From an uncultured Clostridium sp. (lineage in GTDB: Bacteria; Bacillota; Clostridia; TANB77; CAG-465), in assembly GCA_905204915.1 (NCBI GenBank), contig CAJLBR010000011.1, positions 1-34,258 of the forward strand: DNA of 34,258 bases, written 5' to 3'. The notes under the pieces were generated by a model that saw nothing but the letters and a program-made list of their open reading frames with translations, was not told the DNA's origin and ran no database searches. Shown piece after piece: positions 7,540 through 15,826 of the stretch. The position numbers were made by a program, and so were the translations under genes. Within the stretch, counting starts at the first letter, position 1. Every line of letters begins with the position of its first letter.

Positions 7540-8268
7540 CTATAATGGTTGTTTCTTTATCTTTCCAAATATTCTAGGATATTTATTTGATGTATTTTGA
7601 ACTTTCTTAATCTCAACTATATTTCTGATATATTCCTCATCATTTACAAAATAATTATATGTATATTTTTTAATATATTTTAGATTTAAAATCTTCAATG
7701 AATTCTTTGAATTACTAAGTTCTTCATCAACATTATCGCCCTTTAACAATAAACATCTTCCACCAACTTTTATATATGCACTATCAAATTCTAAAAGTAC
7801 ATTGAGAGCAGCTACAGCCCTAGATACAACTACATCATAGCATTCTCTATATTCTGGATTATGAGCCATTTCTTCAGCTCTTCCATGTACAATATTAACA
7901 TTTTTTAGTCCTAGTTTTTCGACAACTTCTGACAAAAATATTAACCTTTTATTTAGTGCATCCATAAGTGTTATTTGTATATTATCAAAGTATATTGCAA
8001 TTACTACACCAGGAAATCCAGCTCCCGTACCTACATCTATTACTTTTTCGCCACTTTTAATATATTTTACTAATTCAAGACAATCAATGAAATGTTTCAT
8101 TATAACTTCATATTCATCTGTTATAGCCGTTAAATTCATTTTTTCATTCCACTCTAATAATAAATCTTTATATATAGCAAATTTTTCTAATTTTTCATCT
8201 GATAATTCTAGATTAATTTTTTTAGATTCATTATACAAAATATTTTTAAATTCTTCATTACTTTTCAT
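7540..8268 (-). CDS. rsmG: 16S rRNA (guanine-527-N7)-methyltransferase RsmG
   Basis: 242 residues. RsmG (GidB) methylates N7 of G527 in 16S rRNA using S-adenosylmethionine. The SAM-binding motif DVGTGAGFPG (about 78-87) follows the conserved WNEKMNLTAIT motif (40-50) near the N terminus, and VSRAVA lies further on. The ATG has GGGG about seven bases upstream. It lies 11 bases after mnmG, the standard mnmE-mnmG-rsmG order of Firmicutes. It is the last gene of that unit. Confidence 0.95.
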   Translation of the reverse strand: MKSNEEFKNILYNESKKINLELSDEKLEKFAIYKDLLLEWNEKMNLTAITDEYEVIMKHFIDCLELVKYIKSGEKVIDVGTGAGFPGVVIAIYFDNIQITLMDALNKRLIFLSEVVEKLGLKNVNIVHGRAEEMAHNPEYRECYDVVVSRAVAALNVLLEFDSAYIKVGGRCLLLKGDNVDEELSNSKNSLKILNLKYIKKYTYNYFVNDEEYIRNIVEIKKVQNTSNKYPRIFGKIKKQPL

Positions 8269-8279
8269 GTGAAAACCCC

Positions 8280-10169
8280 TTACTTGTTTTGACTTAAATA
8301 TATTAATAATACTGATATATCAGCTGGTGAAACGCCTGATATTCTAGAAGCTTGGCCTACTGAAGTTGGTTTTTGTTTGTTTAATTTTTGTCTAGCTTCT
8401 AAGCTTAAACCACTAATAGTTTCATAGTCAATTTCATTAGATAATTTTTTATTTTCTAACTTTTTAAATTCATCTATTTGTTCCAATTGTAGTTTTATAT
8501 AACCTTCATATTTTATTTCAATTTCTGCTTCTTCTTTAACAGAATCTGGTAATTCTTTTCTATCTTTATCAATTGGCTTTAAATCTTCGTATGTAAGTTC
8601 ACTTCTTTTTATTAAATCTGATAATTTAACTCCTGTATTAATTGGTGAACTTCCCAATGATTCTAGTAATGAATTTACCTCATCATTCGGTTTTATAGAA
8701 GTTGTTCTAAGTCTATCAACTTCAGCATTTATAGCAATTTTCTTGTCTAAGAATTTTTCATATCTTTCACGTGAAATAAGACCAATTTCATGTCCTAATT
8801 CAGTAAGTCTTAAATCTGCATTGTCTTGTCTTAACATCAATCTATATTCAGATCTAGAAGTCATCATTCTATATGGTTCGTTAGTACCTTTTGTAACTAA
8901 ATCATCGATCAAAACTCCGATATAAGCTTCAGATCTATCTAATATTATAGGGTCTAATTTATCAACATTTCTAGCAGCGTTTATACCAGCAATTATTCCC
9001 TGTGCTGCAGCTTCTTCATAACCAGAGCTACCATTTACTTGTCCAGCAAAGAATAATCCATTAATGCCTTTATATTCAAGACTTAATTTTAAATTTGTAG
9101 AATCAATACAATCGTATTCAATAGCATACGCTGGTCTCATCATTTTAGCATTTTCTAAGCCTGGTACGGATCTATACATTTGAATTTGAACCTCTTCAGG
9201 TAATGATGAAGACATACCTTGGATATACATCTCAGAAGTAGCCTCACCTAAAGGTTCTATAAATAATTGATGTCTTTCTTTATCACTAAATCTAACAACC
9301 TTATCTTCAATAGAAGGACAATATCTAGGCCCTATTCCATGAATTCTACCACTATAAATAGGAGATCTATGCAAGTTATTTCTAATAATATCGTGCGTTT
9401 TACCAGTAGTATATGTAAGGTAACAATCCACTTGCTCTTTATTTAAGACGTCTGGATTTTGTTCATTTTCAAAAGAAAATGGAACAATTTTTTTATCACC
9501 GTGTTGAACTTCCATCTTAGAAAAATCCATACATTTTCTATTTATTCTGGCAGGAGTACCAGTTTTGAATCTTCTAAGTTCAACACCTATATCAAGAAGA
9601 CTTTGAGATAAATCGTTTGCTGGGAAAACCCCATCTGGACCACTTTCATAAGATATTTCTCCAATAATAACTTTACCTTTTAAATAAGTTCCAGTAGCAA
9701 CAACTACTTGACTACACTTAAAGGTAGCACCTATTTTAGTTTTAACACCAACAACTTGTCCATCTTCAACTATAATCTTAACAATTTCAGCTTGATAAAC
9801 ATCCAAATTATCTTGATTTTCCATTGTTCTCTTCATTTCAATATGATACATTTTTCTATCTGATTGTACTCTTAAAGAATGAACTGCTGGCCCTTTAGAA
9901 AGATTTAACATTTTTGATTGAATAAATGTCTTATCTGCATTTTTAGCCATTTCTCCCCCAAGTGCATCAATTTCTCTTACTAAATGTCCTTTAGAAGTAC
10001 CACCAATACTAGGATTACATGGCATATTAGCCAATGTATCCAAATTTATAACAAAAGCTGCTGTTTTCTTTCCAAGTCTTGCTGAAGCTAATGCAGCTTC
10101 ACAACCAGCATGACCAGCTCCTATAACAACAACATCATATTCACCTAAAACATAATCATTACTTTCCAT
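8280..10169 (-). CDS. mnmG: tRNA uridine-34 carboxymethylaminomethyl modification enzyme MnmG
   Basis: 629 residues, full length for MnmG (GidA). It is the FAD-binding partner of MnmE in making cmnm5U at the tRNA wobble position. The FAD dinucleotide motif VVIGAGHAGCEAA (G17, G19, G22) is at the N terminus. The conserved NPSIGGTSKGHLVREIDALGG segment, RRFKTGTP, GYEEAAAQGI and C-terminal ASRISGVSPADI motif are all present. A GGAGGTGC site precedes the ATG. The gene sits 10 bases after mnmE and 11 before rsmG. Its coding sequence contains a palindromic parS-like site at 8763-8778. Confidence 0.97.
   Translation of the reverse strand: MESNDYVLGEYDVVVIGAGHAGCEAALASARLGKKTAAFVINLDTLANMPCNPSIGGTSKGHLVREIDALGGEMAKNADKTFIQSKMLNLSKGPAVHSLRVQSDRKMYHIEMKRTMENQDNLDVYQAEIVKIIVEDGQVVGVKTKIGATFKCSQVVVATGTYLKGKVIIGEISYESGPDGVFPANDLSQSLLDIGVELRRFKTGTPARINRKCMDFSKMEVQHGDKKIVPFSFENEQNPDVLNKEQVDCYLTYTTGKTHDIIRNNLHRSPIYSGRIHGIGPRYCPSIEDKVVRFSDKERHQLFIEPLGEATSEMYIQGMSSSLPEEVQIQMYRSVPGLENAKMMRPAYAIEYDCIDSTNLKLSLEYKGINGLFFAGQVNGSSGYEEAAAQGIIAGINAARNVDKLDPIILDRSEAYIGVLIDDLVTKGTNEPYRMMTSRSEYRLMLRQDNADLRLTELGHEIGLISRERYEKFLDKKIAINAEVDRLRTTSIKPNDEVNSLLESLGSSPINTGVKLSDLIKRSELTYEDLKPIDKDRKELPDSVKEEAEIEIKYEGYIKLQLEQIDEFKKLENKKLSNEIDYETISGLSLEARQKLNKQKPTSVGQASRISGVSPADISVLLIYLSQNK
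8763..8778. promoter_or_regulatory. parS: Candidate parS site (ParB loading site) inside mnmG
   Basis: TCTTTCACGTGAAATA matches the Bacillus-type parS consensus TGTTTCACGTGAAACA at 14 of 16 positions, and the central 12 bases TTTCACGTGAAA form a perfect palindrome. It lies in the mnmG coding sequence, 1.3 kb upstream of parA and 5.5 kb from dnaA. Both distances are typical for origin-proximal parS sites. Confidence 0.75.
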
Positions 10170-10179
10170 CTTGCACCTC

Positions 10180-11559
10180 CTATTTTCCTAGACAGAATTT
10201 CTCAAATATTTTCTTAGTAACATCTTCTGAAACATCTAAACCAACAATTTGTCCTAAATATTTAGTTGCATTTTTTAATCCAATAGAAACAATATCAATA
10301 GGCATTCCATTTTGAATTTCTTTCTTTGCATCTTCTAAATAATTAACTGATTCTTTCAAAAGATTTCTATGTCTCTCATTTGTAATCATTAATTCATGTT
10401 CATAATCAAAATCAGATTTTTCAAACATTTGTTTAATACTCGATTTTAGCTCTTCAATACCAATTTGATCTTTTACAGAAATAGTCATTACATTTTTTAT
10501 TCCTTTTTGTTCAAATTCGTTCATAAATGTATCAAAAATAGATTTTTCATACTTATCCATCTTATTTATCACTACTATAAATTTTATTCCTTTATTTTGA
10601 ATTTTAGAGAGTAATTCAAAATCCATATTTTCTATTTTATTTTCCGGACTAAACATGTATAAAATCAAATCTGCTGTTTCAAATAATTTTAAACTTTTTT
10701 CTACACCTATTTTTTCAACTATATCATCTGTATCTCTTATACCAGCACTATCAGATATATTTAAAATTAAATTTCCAATATTTACTCTCTCCTCAACAAT
10801 ATCTCTAGTTGTTCCTGGTATATCTGTAACAATTGCTTTTTCATATTTTGCAAAACTATTAAGTAAAGAAGATTTTCCTACGTTTGGTTTTCCTACAATA
10901 GCAACATTAATACCATCTTTTATATATCTTCCCTGATCATAAGTATCAATAAGGTAATTAACCTCTTCTACTTTTTTATCTATTAAATTAATTACATTAT
11001 CATTTTCTACTTCTTCATAGTCATACTCTGGATAATCTATACTTACAGATATATGTGCTAGTAATTCTACTAATTCTTCTCTTAAATTTTTTATTTTAGT
11101 TGAAATATCGCCATTTAAGTGATTTGACGCAATTCGAGCACTAACTTTAGTTTTTGAATTTATTAAATCAATAACAGCTTCTGCCTTAGATAAATCCATC
11201 TTACCATTTAAGAAAGCTCTTTTAGAAAATTCACCTGGTTCAGCTAATCTAGCACCATTTTCTAGTACAATCTCTAATATTTGTTTTGTGATTTCAATTC
11301 CACCATGGCAATTAATTTCACATATATCCTCACCAGTATAAGATCTTGGGGCTTTAAAATATGAAACTAAAACATTATCCATTACTTCCCCATTTTTTAT
11401 AATTTTTCCAAAAACTATTTTATTTGGCGCTATTTCATTTGAGGTTTTAAATATTTTATTTATTATATTTAGACTATCACTACCACTAATTCTTATAATG
11501 CTTATTCCACTATTAGTAAGTCCTGTACTAATAGCTGCAATAGTAGAGTTTGTTGACAT
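10180..11559 (-). CDS. mnmE: tRNA modification GTPase MnmE
   Basis: 459 residues. MnmE (TrmE) is a potassium-activated GTPase that works with MnmG on the tRNA wobble uridine. In order: an N-terminal folate-binding domain (about 1-120, with YTGEDICEI and LAEPGEFSKRAFLNGKMDL), a helical domain, and a G domain with Walker A GKPNVGKS (223-230), DIPGTTRD (246-253) and NKMD. The C terminus is FCLGK with the catalytic Cys456. The start ATG has an AAGGTG-type site. It follows the jag terminator, so some read-through or an unseen promoter is needed. Confidence 0.97.
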   Translation of the reverse strand: MSTNSTIAAISTGLTNSGISIIRISGSDSLNIINKIFKTSNEIAPNKIVFGKIIKNGEVMDNVLVSYFKAPRSYTGEDICEINCHGGIEITKQILEIVLENGARLAEPGEFSKRAFLNGKMDLSKAEAVIDLINSKTKVSARIASNHLNGDISTKIKNLREELVELLAHISVSIDYPEYDYEEVENDNVINLIDKKVEEVNYLIDTYDQGRYIKDGINVAIVGKPNVGKSSLLNSFAKYEKAIVTDIPGTTRDIVEERVNIGNLILNISDSAGIRDTDDIVEKIGVEKSLKLFETADLILYMFSPENKIENMDFELLSKIQNKGIKFIVVINKMDKYEKSIFDTFMNEFEQKGIKNVMTISVKDQIGIEELKSSIKQMFEKSDFDYEHELMITNERHRNLLKESVNYLEDAKKEIQNGMPIDIVSIGLKNATKYLGQIVGLDVSEDVTKKIFEKFCLGK

Positions 11560-11580
11560 AACCTTTTCACCTTTTCCTTT

Positions 11581-11606
11581 AAAAAGCCAGCGTTTGCTGA
11601 CTTTTT
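11581..11606 (-). terminator. Terminator between jag and mnmE
   Basis: AAAAAGCCAGC (11581-11591) and GCTGACTTTTT (11596-11606) form an 11-base-pair stem with one G-T pair and a 4-base loop. Read on the minus strand it ends the rnpA-yidD-yidC-jag transcript. Confidence 0.8.
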
Positions 11607-11611
11607 ATTTA

Positions 11612-12268
11612 TTAATATTTTTTTCTGATCATTACTCTTCTGTTTGGTTCTTCACCAAAGCTTTCAGTTTCTACATCATTTCTTTTAGCTAATTCATTAT
11701 GAATTATAAGTCTTTCATACGCAGACATTGGTTCAAGTCTTATTGGTTTTCTAAATCTAATAACATTATCTGCCATTTTATTAGCTAATCTTTTAAGTTT
11801 TTCTTCTTTTTGTTTTTTATAACCGTTTATTTCAACAAAAACTTTAGCATATTCTTCATCTTCTCTTTGTAACATTGAATTAATTAAAGATTGTAAAGAT
11901 TCTATTGTTTTACCCTTATAACCAATTAAATGAGAAACTTTTTCACCTTCAATGTTTAGTAAAATTTGATTTTCATTTTGTTTTACTTCAAACTTAATAG
12001 TATCAGTTTCACCAGTTATTTTAAATATATCATTAAGAATTTCTGTAACTTTAGCAATTGTAGCGTTTGCTGTTTCTTCGCTAATTTTCTTTTCTACTGT
12101 AAGTCTTACTTTAGCAAGTTTAGCAGAAAGAATACCTAAAACTCCTCCAGTTGTTGGTTCCTCCAATACTTCAATTTTAACATCATCTCTTGAAACTTTT
12201 AATTCTTCAAGACCTTTTCTGATAGCTTCTTCAACTGTTTTTGCAACTTGTTCTGTAACTTTTTTCAT
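11612..12268 (-). CDS. jag: RNA-binding protein Jag/KhpB
   Basis: 218 residues. Three domains are visible: a Jag N-terminal domain (about 1-60, with GGVLGI), a KH domain with the LIGYKGKTIESLQ motif (about 114-126), and an R3H domain at the C terminus with the ER-x-x-IH motif (about 190). The protein binds RNA and is called SpoIIIJ-associated protein because of its usual neighbour. The start codon shares one base with the yidC stop (TAATG), and a GGAGG lies inside the end of yidC, so the two genes are translationally coupled. Confidence 0.93.
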   Translation of the reverse strand: MKKVTEQVAKTVEEAIRKGLEELKVSRDDVKIEVLEEPTTGGVLGILSAKLAKVRLTVEKKISEETANATIAKVTEILNDIFKITGETDTIKFEVKQNENQILLNIEGEKVSHLIGYKGKTIESLQSLINSMLQREDEEYAKVFVEINGYKKQKEEKLKRLANKMADNVIRFRKPIRLEPMSAYERLIIHNELAKRNDVETESFGEEPNRRVMIRKKY

Positions 12269-13125
12269 TAAATTTTACCTCCTTCATTTAAGGCTTTTTT
12301 CTCTTCTTTTCCTTTAATAATTTTCTTCATTACTAATTGTTGAATGATAGAAATTATATTACCTAATAACCAATAAACACCTAATGCTAAAGGCATTGTA
12401 TATGCTATAAATCCTGAAAGTAAAGGCATCATTAAATTATTAGTTTTTGACATTTCAATTTGTTCTTCTGACATTGTTTGAGTATTTTGTTGTAACTTTG
12501 TAGAAGCAAATGAAACAATAATAGTAAGTATTGGAATTAATAATGCTATAGGACTAGATCTTTGATCTTCATTTTTGTTAAATACATCTTTTGGAATCTC
12601 GCCTAAATCAAAATTATCAGTTACTTTCATATTTAACAAATTATATTCTTTAGCAATTTGTAATTCATATGCTCTTATTTCCTTTTCAGTTAGAGTTTGT
12701 CCTTCTTCTCTACCTAACTTTTCATGAGCGTATGTACTAGCATAATTATTAAGTTCTTCTTGTGGCATTTGTTTTATATATGTTAAAGGTTGTTTTACAA
12801 TATAAAACATTGCTATAATTATTGGTATTTGAATTAATAATGGTAAACACCCACCCATTGGATTTATCTTATTTTCTGAATATAATTTTGTAAGTTCTTC
12901 AGCTTGTTTATTCTTGTCATTTTTATACTTTTCTCTTATTCTTTGATCCTCAGGTCCTATTGAATTCATCTTTTCCATAGATTTCATTTGAATTAAAGTC
13001 AATGGGAAAAGTATTATTTTAGTAAGAATTGTAAATAAAATAATTGACAAAAAATAATTGCTATTAACTAAATTATATATAAGTCTTATAATCATACCAA
13101 AAAAACTGGCTATAGCTGCAATCAT
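12268..13125 (-). CDS. yidC: Membrane protein insertase YidC/Oxa1 (SpoIIIJ type)
   Basis: 285 residues, the short Gram-positive form without the large periplasmic domain of proteobacterial YidC. About five membrane helices are present. The hydrophilic first cytoplasmic loop carries the conserved basic and charged region (about 50-90), followed by the NPMGGCLPLLIQIPI motif (about 88-102). The N terminus lacks a lipobox cysteine, unlike Bacillus SpoIIIJ. AAAGGAG precedes the ATG. The gene follows yidD by 13 bases and overlaps jag by one base. Confidence 0.95.
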   Translation of the reverse strand: MIAAIASFFGMIIRLIYNLVNSNYFLSIILFTILTKIILFPLTLIQMKSMEKMNSIGPEDQRIREKYKNDKNKQAEELTKLYSENKINPMGGCLPLLIQIPIIIAMFYIVKQPLTYIKQMPQEELNNYASTYAHEKLGREEGQTLTEKEIRAYELQIAKEYNLLNMKVTDNFDLGEIPKDVFNKNEDQRSSPIALLIPILTIIVSFASTKLQQNTQTMSEEQIEMSKTNNLMMPLLSGFIAYTMPLALGVYWLLGNIISIIQQLVMKKIIKGKEEKKALNEGGKI

Positions 13126-13138
13126 ATTTTACTCCTTT

Positions 13139-13378
13139 TTACTTTAAATAATCTACTCCACCTTTTGAAAATGGATTACATCTTAATATTCTTTTTATTC
13201 CTATAAAATTACCTTTAATTATACCATATTTGTCAACTGCTTGTCTTACATATTCAGAACAAGTAGGATAAAATTTACAAGCTTTTGGAGTATGAATTGT
13301 TATATGTTTTTGATAAAATCTTATTAAAAGTATTTCTAACTTTCTCGGAAATAAAAGAATTTTCTTAATTAATTTCAT
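13139..13378 (-). CDS. yidD: Membrane protein insertion efficiency factor YidD
   Basis: 79 residues. YidD is a small amphipathic membrane-associated protein that aids YidC-dependent insertion. The family hallmark CKFYPTCSEY (about 34-43) and the C-terminal RCNPFSKGGVD motif (about 66-76) are present, with three conserved cysteines. The first 14 bases overlap the end of rnpA, as in many bacteria, so translation is coupled. Confidence 0.93.
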   Translation of the reverse strand: MKLIKKILLFPRKLEILLIRFYQKHITIHTPKACKFYPTCSEYVRQAVDKYGIIKGNFIGIKRILRCNPFSKGGVDYLK

Positions 13379-13730
13379 ATATATTTAAACCTTCTAAAGC
13401 ATCATTAAAATCTTCACATATTAAATCAAAGTTAACATCTCTTACTTGAGTACTTTTTTTATATAGAACTACTAATTTTATATTTTTCTTTATATTTTCT
13501 TCTTTTAATTTATAAGCTTCTCTTGCCCATCTTTTAAGTTTATTTCTATTAACAGCATTTCCATTTTTCTTTGAAACACAAACGCCAAACATATTACCAT
13601 AAAACTTAGAATTTGAATCGGCTTTATTACTTATATAATATACATTTATGTAATTTCCTCTATAAAACTTTCCTCTTTTTAATATGTATTTAAATTCTCT
13701 ATTCTTCTTTATTCTTAAGGTATATTTCAT
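13365..13730 (-). CDS. rnpA: Ribonuclease P protein component
   Basis: 121 residues. It binds the RNase P RNA and helps 5' maturation of tRNAs. The basic RNR-type motif NRNKLKRWARE (61-71) and the FGVCVSKKNGNAV strand before it are diagnostic. The ATG at 13730 is preferred because AGGTG lies six bases upstream; the GTG nine bases earlier is part of that AGGTG. A hairpin terminator lies between rpmH and this gene, so expression is probably set by attenuated read-through from rpmH. Confidence 0.95.
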   Translation of the reverse strand: MKYTLRIKKNREFKYILKRGKFYRGNYINVYYISNKADSNSKFYGNMFGVCVSKKNGNAVNRNKLKRWAREAYKLKEENIKKNIKLVVLYKKSTQVRDVNFDLICEDFNDALEGLNIYEIN

Positions 13731-13753
13731 TTTTTTCACCTGTTAAATATTCA

Positions 13754-13784
13754 AAAAGTGGGTATAAAAAACATACCCACTTTT
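13754..13784 (-). terminator. Hairpin terminator/attenuator between rpmH and rnpA
   Basis: GTGGGTAT (13758-13765) and ATACCCAC (13773-13780) pair perfectly, extended by A-T pairs to AAAAGTGGGTAT/ATACCCACTTTT, with T-rich flanks on either strand. It lies between rpmH and rnpA and would lower rnpA expression relative to rpmH. Confidence 0.8.
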
Positions 13785-13795
13785 ATATAGTAGTT

Positions 13796-13930
13796 CTAAG
13801 CACTTATTACTTTTCTTCCTTTTGCTCTTCTAGCTTTTAAAACAGCTCTACCAGAAGAAGTTTGCATTCTTTTTCTAAATCCATGAACTTTTTGTCTTTG
13901 AATTTTTTTTGGTTGAAATGTTCTTTTCAT
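13796..13930 (-). CDS. rpmH: 50S ribosomal protein L34
   Basis: 44 residues, highly basic, beginning MKRTFQPKKIQRQKVHGF and ending KGRKVISA, full length for L34. The central RKRMQTSSGRAVLKARRAKG segment is the family signature. The ATG has GGAGGTG seven bases upstream and the gene is driven by a near-perfect promoter at 13990-14018. It is the first gene of the leftward origin operon rpmH-rnpA-yidD-yidC-jag. Confidence 0.97.
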   Translation of the reverse strand: MKRTFQPKKIQRQKVHGFRKRMQTSSGRAVLKARRAKGRKVISA

Positions 13931-13989
13931 GACTACACCTCCTAAATTGTGTATATTAAAATATCTATTTTTCAAATCAAAGTGTTTTC

Positions 13990-14018
13990 ATTATACTCCA
14001 AAAACATTCTTTTGTCAA
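13990..14018 (-). promoter_or_regulatory. Consensus promoter of the rpmH operon
   Basis: Minus-strand TTGACA (14013-14018) and TATAAT (13990-13995) have a 17-base spacer, all optimal for sigma-A. The start codon of rpmH is 60 bases downstream of the -10. Confidence 0.9.
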
Positions 14019-14211
14019 TTATTTTTTGATATTTTTTACATTATTCTTGGTTTATTTATCTTTTTATATAAAAAATATTATGTAGTATTATTTTTTTCAT
14101 AATTCGAACATCATCAAATTTATAAAAAATAAACAAAAAAATAAAAGTTATCCACAGGTATTTTTTTGGATATTATTTTAAGTTTTGAAAAAAAATATTT
14201 TAATAAAAAGC

Positions 14212-14240
14212 TTGTAATTTTCAATGTTTCATGATATATT
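14212..14240 (+). promoter_or_regulatory. Candidate dnaA promoter
   Basis: TTGTAA (14212-14217) and TATATT (14235-14240) are 17 bases apart. The match is moderate, in very AT-rich DNA. The resulting leader of about 160 bases would contain four DnaA boxes and the Spo0A box. Confidence 0.4.
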
Positions 14241-14326
14241 ATCGTTTAGAAAATATTTATTAATTTTATGCATGTTTTTTATTAATCCACAAAAATTATG
14301 TTATCTTTCTTATTAGACAATATTAT

Positions 14327-14335
14327 TTTGTCGAA
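14327..14335 (+). promoter_or_regulatory. Spo0A box in the dnaA leader
   Basis: TTTGTCGAA is a 9 of 9 match to the Spo0A~P recognition sequence. A weaker copy in the opposite orientation (ATTGTCTAA on the minus strand, 14313-14321, 7 of 9) lies six bases upstream. The perfect box ends three bases before the DnaA box at 14339. Spo0A binding to oriC is known in Bacillus subtilis; its use here is inferred. Confidence 0.55.
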
Positions 14336-14408
14336 AAGTTATCAACACCTGTGGATAACTCTGTGGATAACTAAAAAAAACATGTGTTTTAGAAAGGTGG
14401 TTTATAAC

Positions 14409-15818
14409 TTGGAAAACTTTATGGCGATATGGTCTGAAGCCTTAGAAATACTACAAGAAGAGATATCTCCAGTTGGGTATAAAACTTATGTAGATGTTAT
14501 GGTTCCAAGACTAGTTGATGAAAACACAATTTGCTTTTTATCTCCATCAAACTATCACATAGATATTTGTAAAAAAAGGTATCTTGATTTAATCCAAAAT
14601 ACTTTATCTTTTTTAACTAAAAAGTCTTATAACATTATATTTGAGTCAAAAGAGATAATTCCAGAACCAGTTCAAGAACCAAAAGAAGAGATAACATCAA
14701 CAATAATGAACAACGAAACCACAAAAGAAAAAATTAGAGAGCCTGAAATAGAGGTATCTAATAACTTAACAAATGAGAAAAAAGAGGTAGTAGCCCCAAA
14801 TTTGAATCCTAAGTACACATTTGAAAACTTTATTATAGGATCAAACAACAGATTTGCACATGCAGCAGCATATGCAGTATTTGAAAATCCAGGTAAAAAA
14901 TACAATCCATTATTTATATATGGGGGAGTAGGACTTGGAAAAACTCACTTAATGCAAGCAATTGGAAATGCAATGTATCAAGTAAATCCTAATATAAAAA
15001 TTGTTTACTGTACAGGAGAATTATTTGCAAACGAGCTAGTTTCTGCAATTATGACAGATAAAAATGAATCTTTCAGAAGAAAGTATAGAAACATTGACTT
15101 ATTACTTATAGATGATATTCAATTTTTAGCAGGAAAAGAGAAGTGTCAAGAAGAATTTTTCCACACTTTCAACACATTGTTTGAGAGTGGAAAACAAATA
15201 GTTGTTACATCTGAAAAACCACCAAAAGAGATTCCATTATTAGAAGATAGATTAAAAACAAGATTTGAAATGGGACTATCAGTTGACATTCAAACACCTG
15301 ATTATGAAACTCGTCTTGCAATCCTTAGAAAGAAAGCAGAGAAGGAAAGATATATAATTAATGATGATATATTAGTAAAAATTGCTACTCGAGTAAAATC
15401 TAATATTCGTGAACTTGAGGGAGTATTTAATAAATTAGTAGCATATACATCATTTACTAATAATGATCTTACTGATGCAGTAGTTGAAAATACAATAGAA
15501 TCAATATTAGTAAAAAACACTAAAGTATTAACTAGTAAACTAATAATGCAAGTCGTATGTAAATTCTTTAATATTAAAGTAAGCGACATTGTAAGTGATA
15601 AAAGATCTAACAGTGTAGCTTTTCCAAGACAAATAGCTATGTACTTATGCAGAGAACTAGCAAATATGTCATTTCCTAATATAGGAAAAGATTTCGGTGG
15701 AAGAGACCACTCAACAGTTTTACATGCATACTCTAAAATTAAAGATGAATATGAAAACAATCCTGAGACAAAAGATTTAATAGACGATATTAAAAAAGCC
15801 TTATCTATTGCGGATTAG
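14409..15818 (+). CDS. dnaA: Chromosomal replication initiator protein DnaA
   Basis: 469 residues from a TTG start at 14409, chosen because AAAGGTGG lies eight bases upstream. The next ATG (14421) is too far from that site, and an ATG at 14298 would place codons over the DnaA boxes. Domain I occupies about 1-85, followed by a Glu/Lys-rich linker. The AAA+ domain has Walker A GGVGLGKTH (about 172-180) and Walker B LLLIDD (D235, D236). Domain IV ends with the DnaA box-reading motif GGRDHSTVLHA (around D433). DnaA-ATP opens the origin at the DnaA-trio site at 16058-16111. Its leader holds DnaA boxes, so autoregulation is likely. Confidence 0.97.
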   Translation: MENFMAIWSEALEILQEEISPVGYKTYVDVMVPRLVDENTICFLSPSNYHIDICKKRYLDLIQNTLSFLTKKSYNIIFESKEIIPEPVQEPKEEITSTIMNNETTKEKIREPEIEVSNNLTNEKKEVVAPNLNPKYTFENFIIGSNNRFAHAAAYAVFENPGKKYNPLFIYGGVGLGKTHLMQAIGNAMYQVNPNIKIVYCTGELFANELVSAIMTDKNESFRRKYRNIDLLLIDDIQFLAGKEKCQEEFFHTFNTLFESGKQIVVTSEKPPKEIPLLEDRLKTRFEMGLSVDIQTPDYETRLAILRKKAEKERYIINDDILVKIATRVKSNIRELEGVFNKLVAYTSFTNNDLTDAVVENTIESILVKNTKVLTSKLIMQVVCKFFNIKVSDIVSDKRSNSVAFPRQIAMYLCRELANMSFPNIGKDFGGRDHSTVLHAYSKIKDEYENNPETKDLIDDIKKALSIAD

Positions 15819-15826
15819 AGTTGAAT

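Larger units (their letters stand above)
14019..14408. other. oriC: oriC upstream region (rpmH-dnaA intergenic)
   Basis: This gene-free stretch is extremely AT-rich and contains DnaA boxes. TTATCCACA is perfect at 14148-14156 on the plus strand, and the perfect reverse form TGTGGATAA is at 14350-14358 and 14362-14370. One-mismatch boxes are at 14283-14291 (TAATCCACA) and 14339-14347 (TTATCAACA). The four downstream boxes lie within the dnaA leader, so DnaA probably represses its own gene and organises the upstream half of a bipartite origin. A perfect Spo0A box lies among them at 14327-14335. Confidence 0.85.

Noticed and set aside
14019..14290. Small gene in the rpmH-dnaA gap
   Set aside because: No open frame with a ribosome binding site exists. 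The stretch is origin DNA with DnaA boxes.
14298..14408. Upstream extension of dnaA from the ATG at 14298
   Set aside because: The extra 37 codons run across the DnaA and Spo0A boxes and do not resemble DnaA. AAAGGTGG followed by TTG at 14409 fits better.
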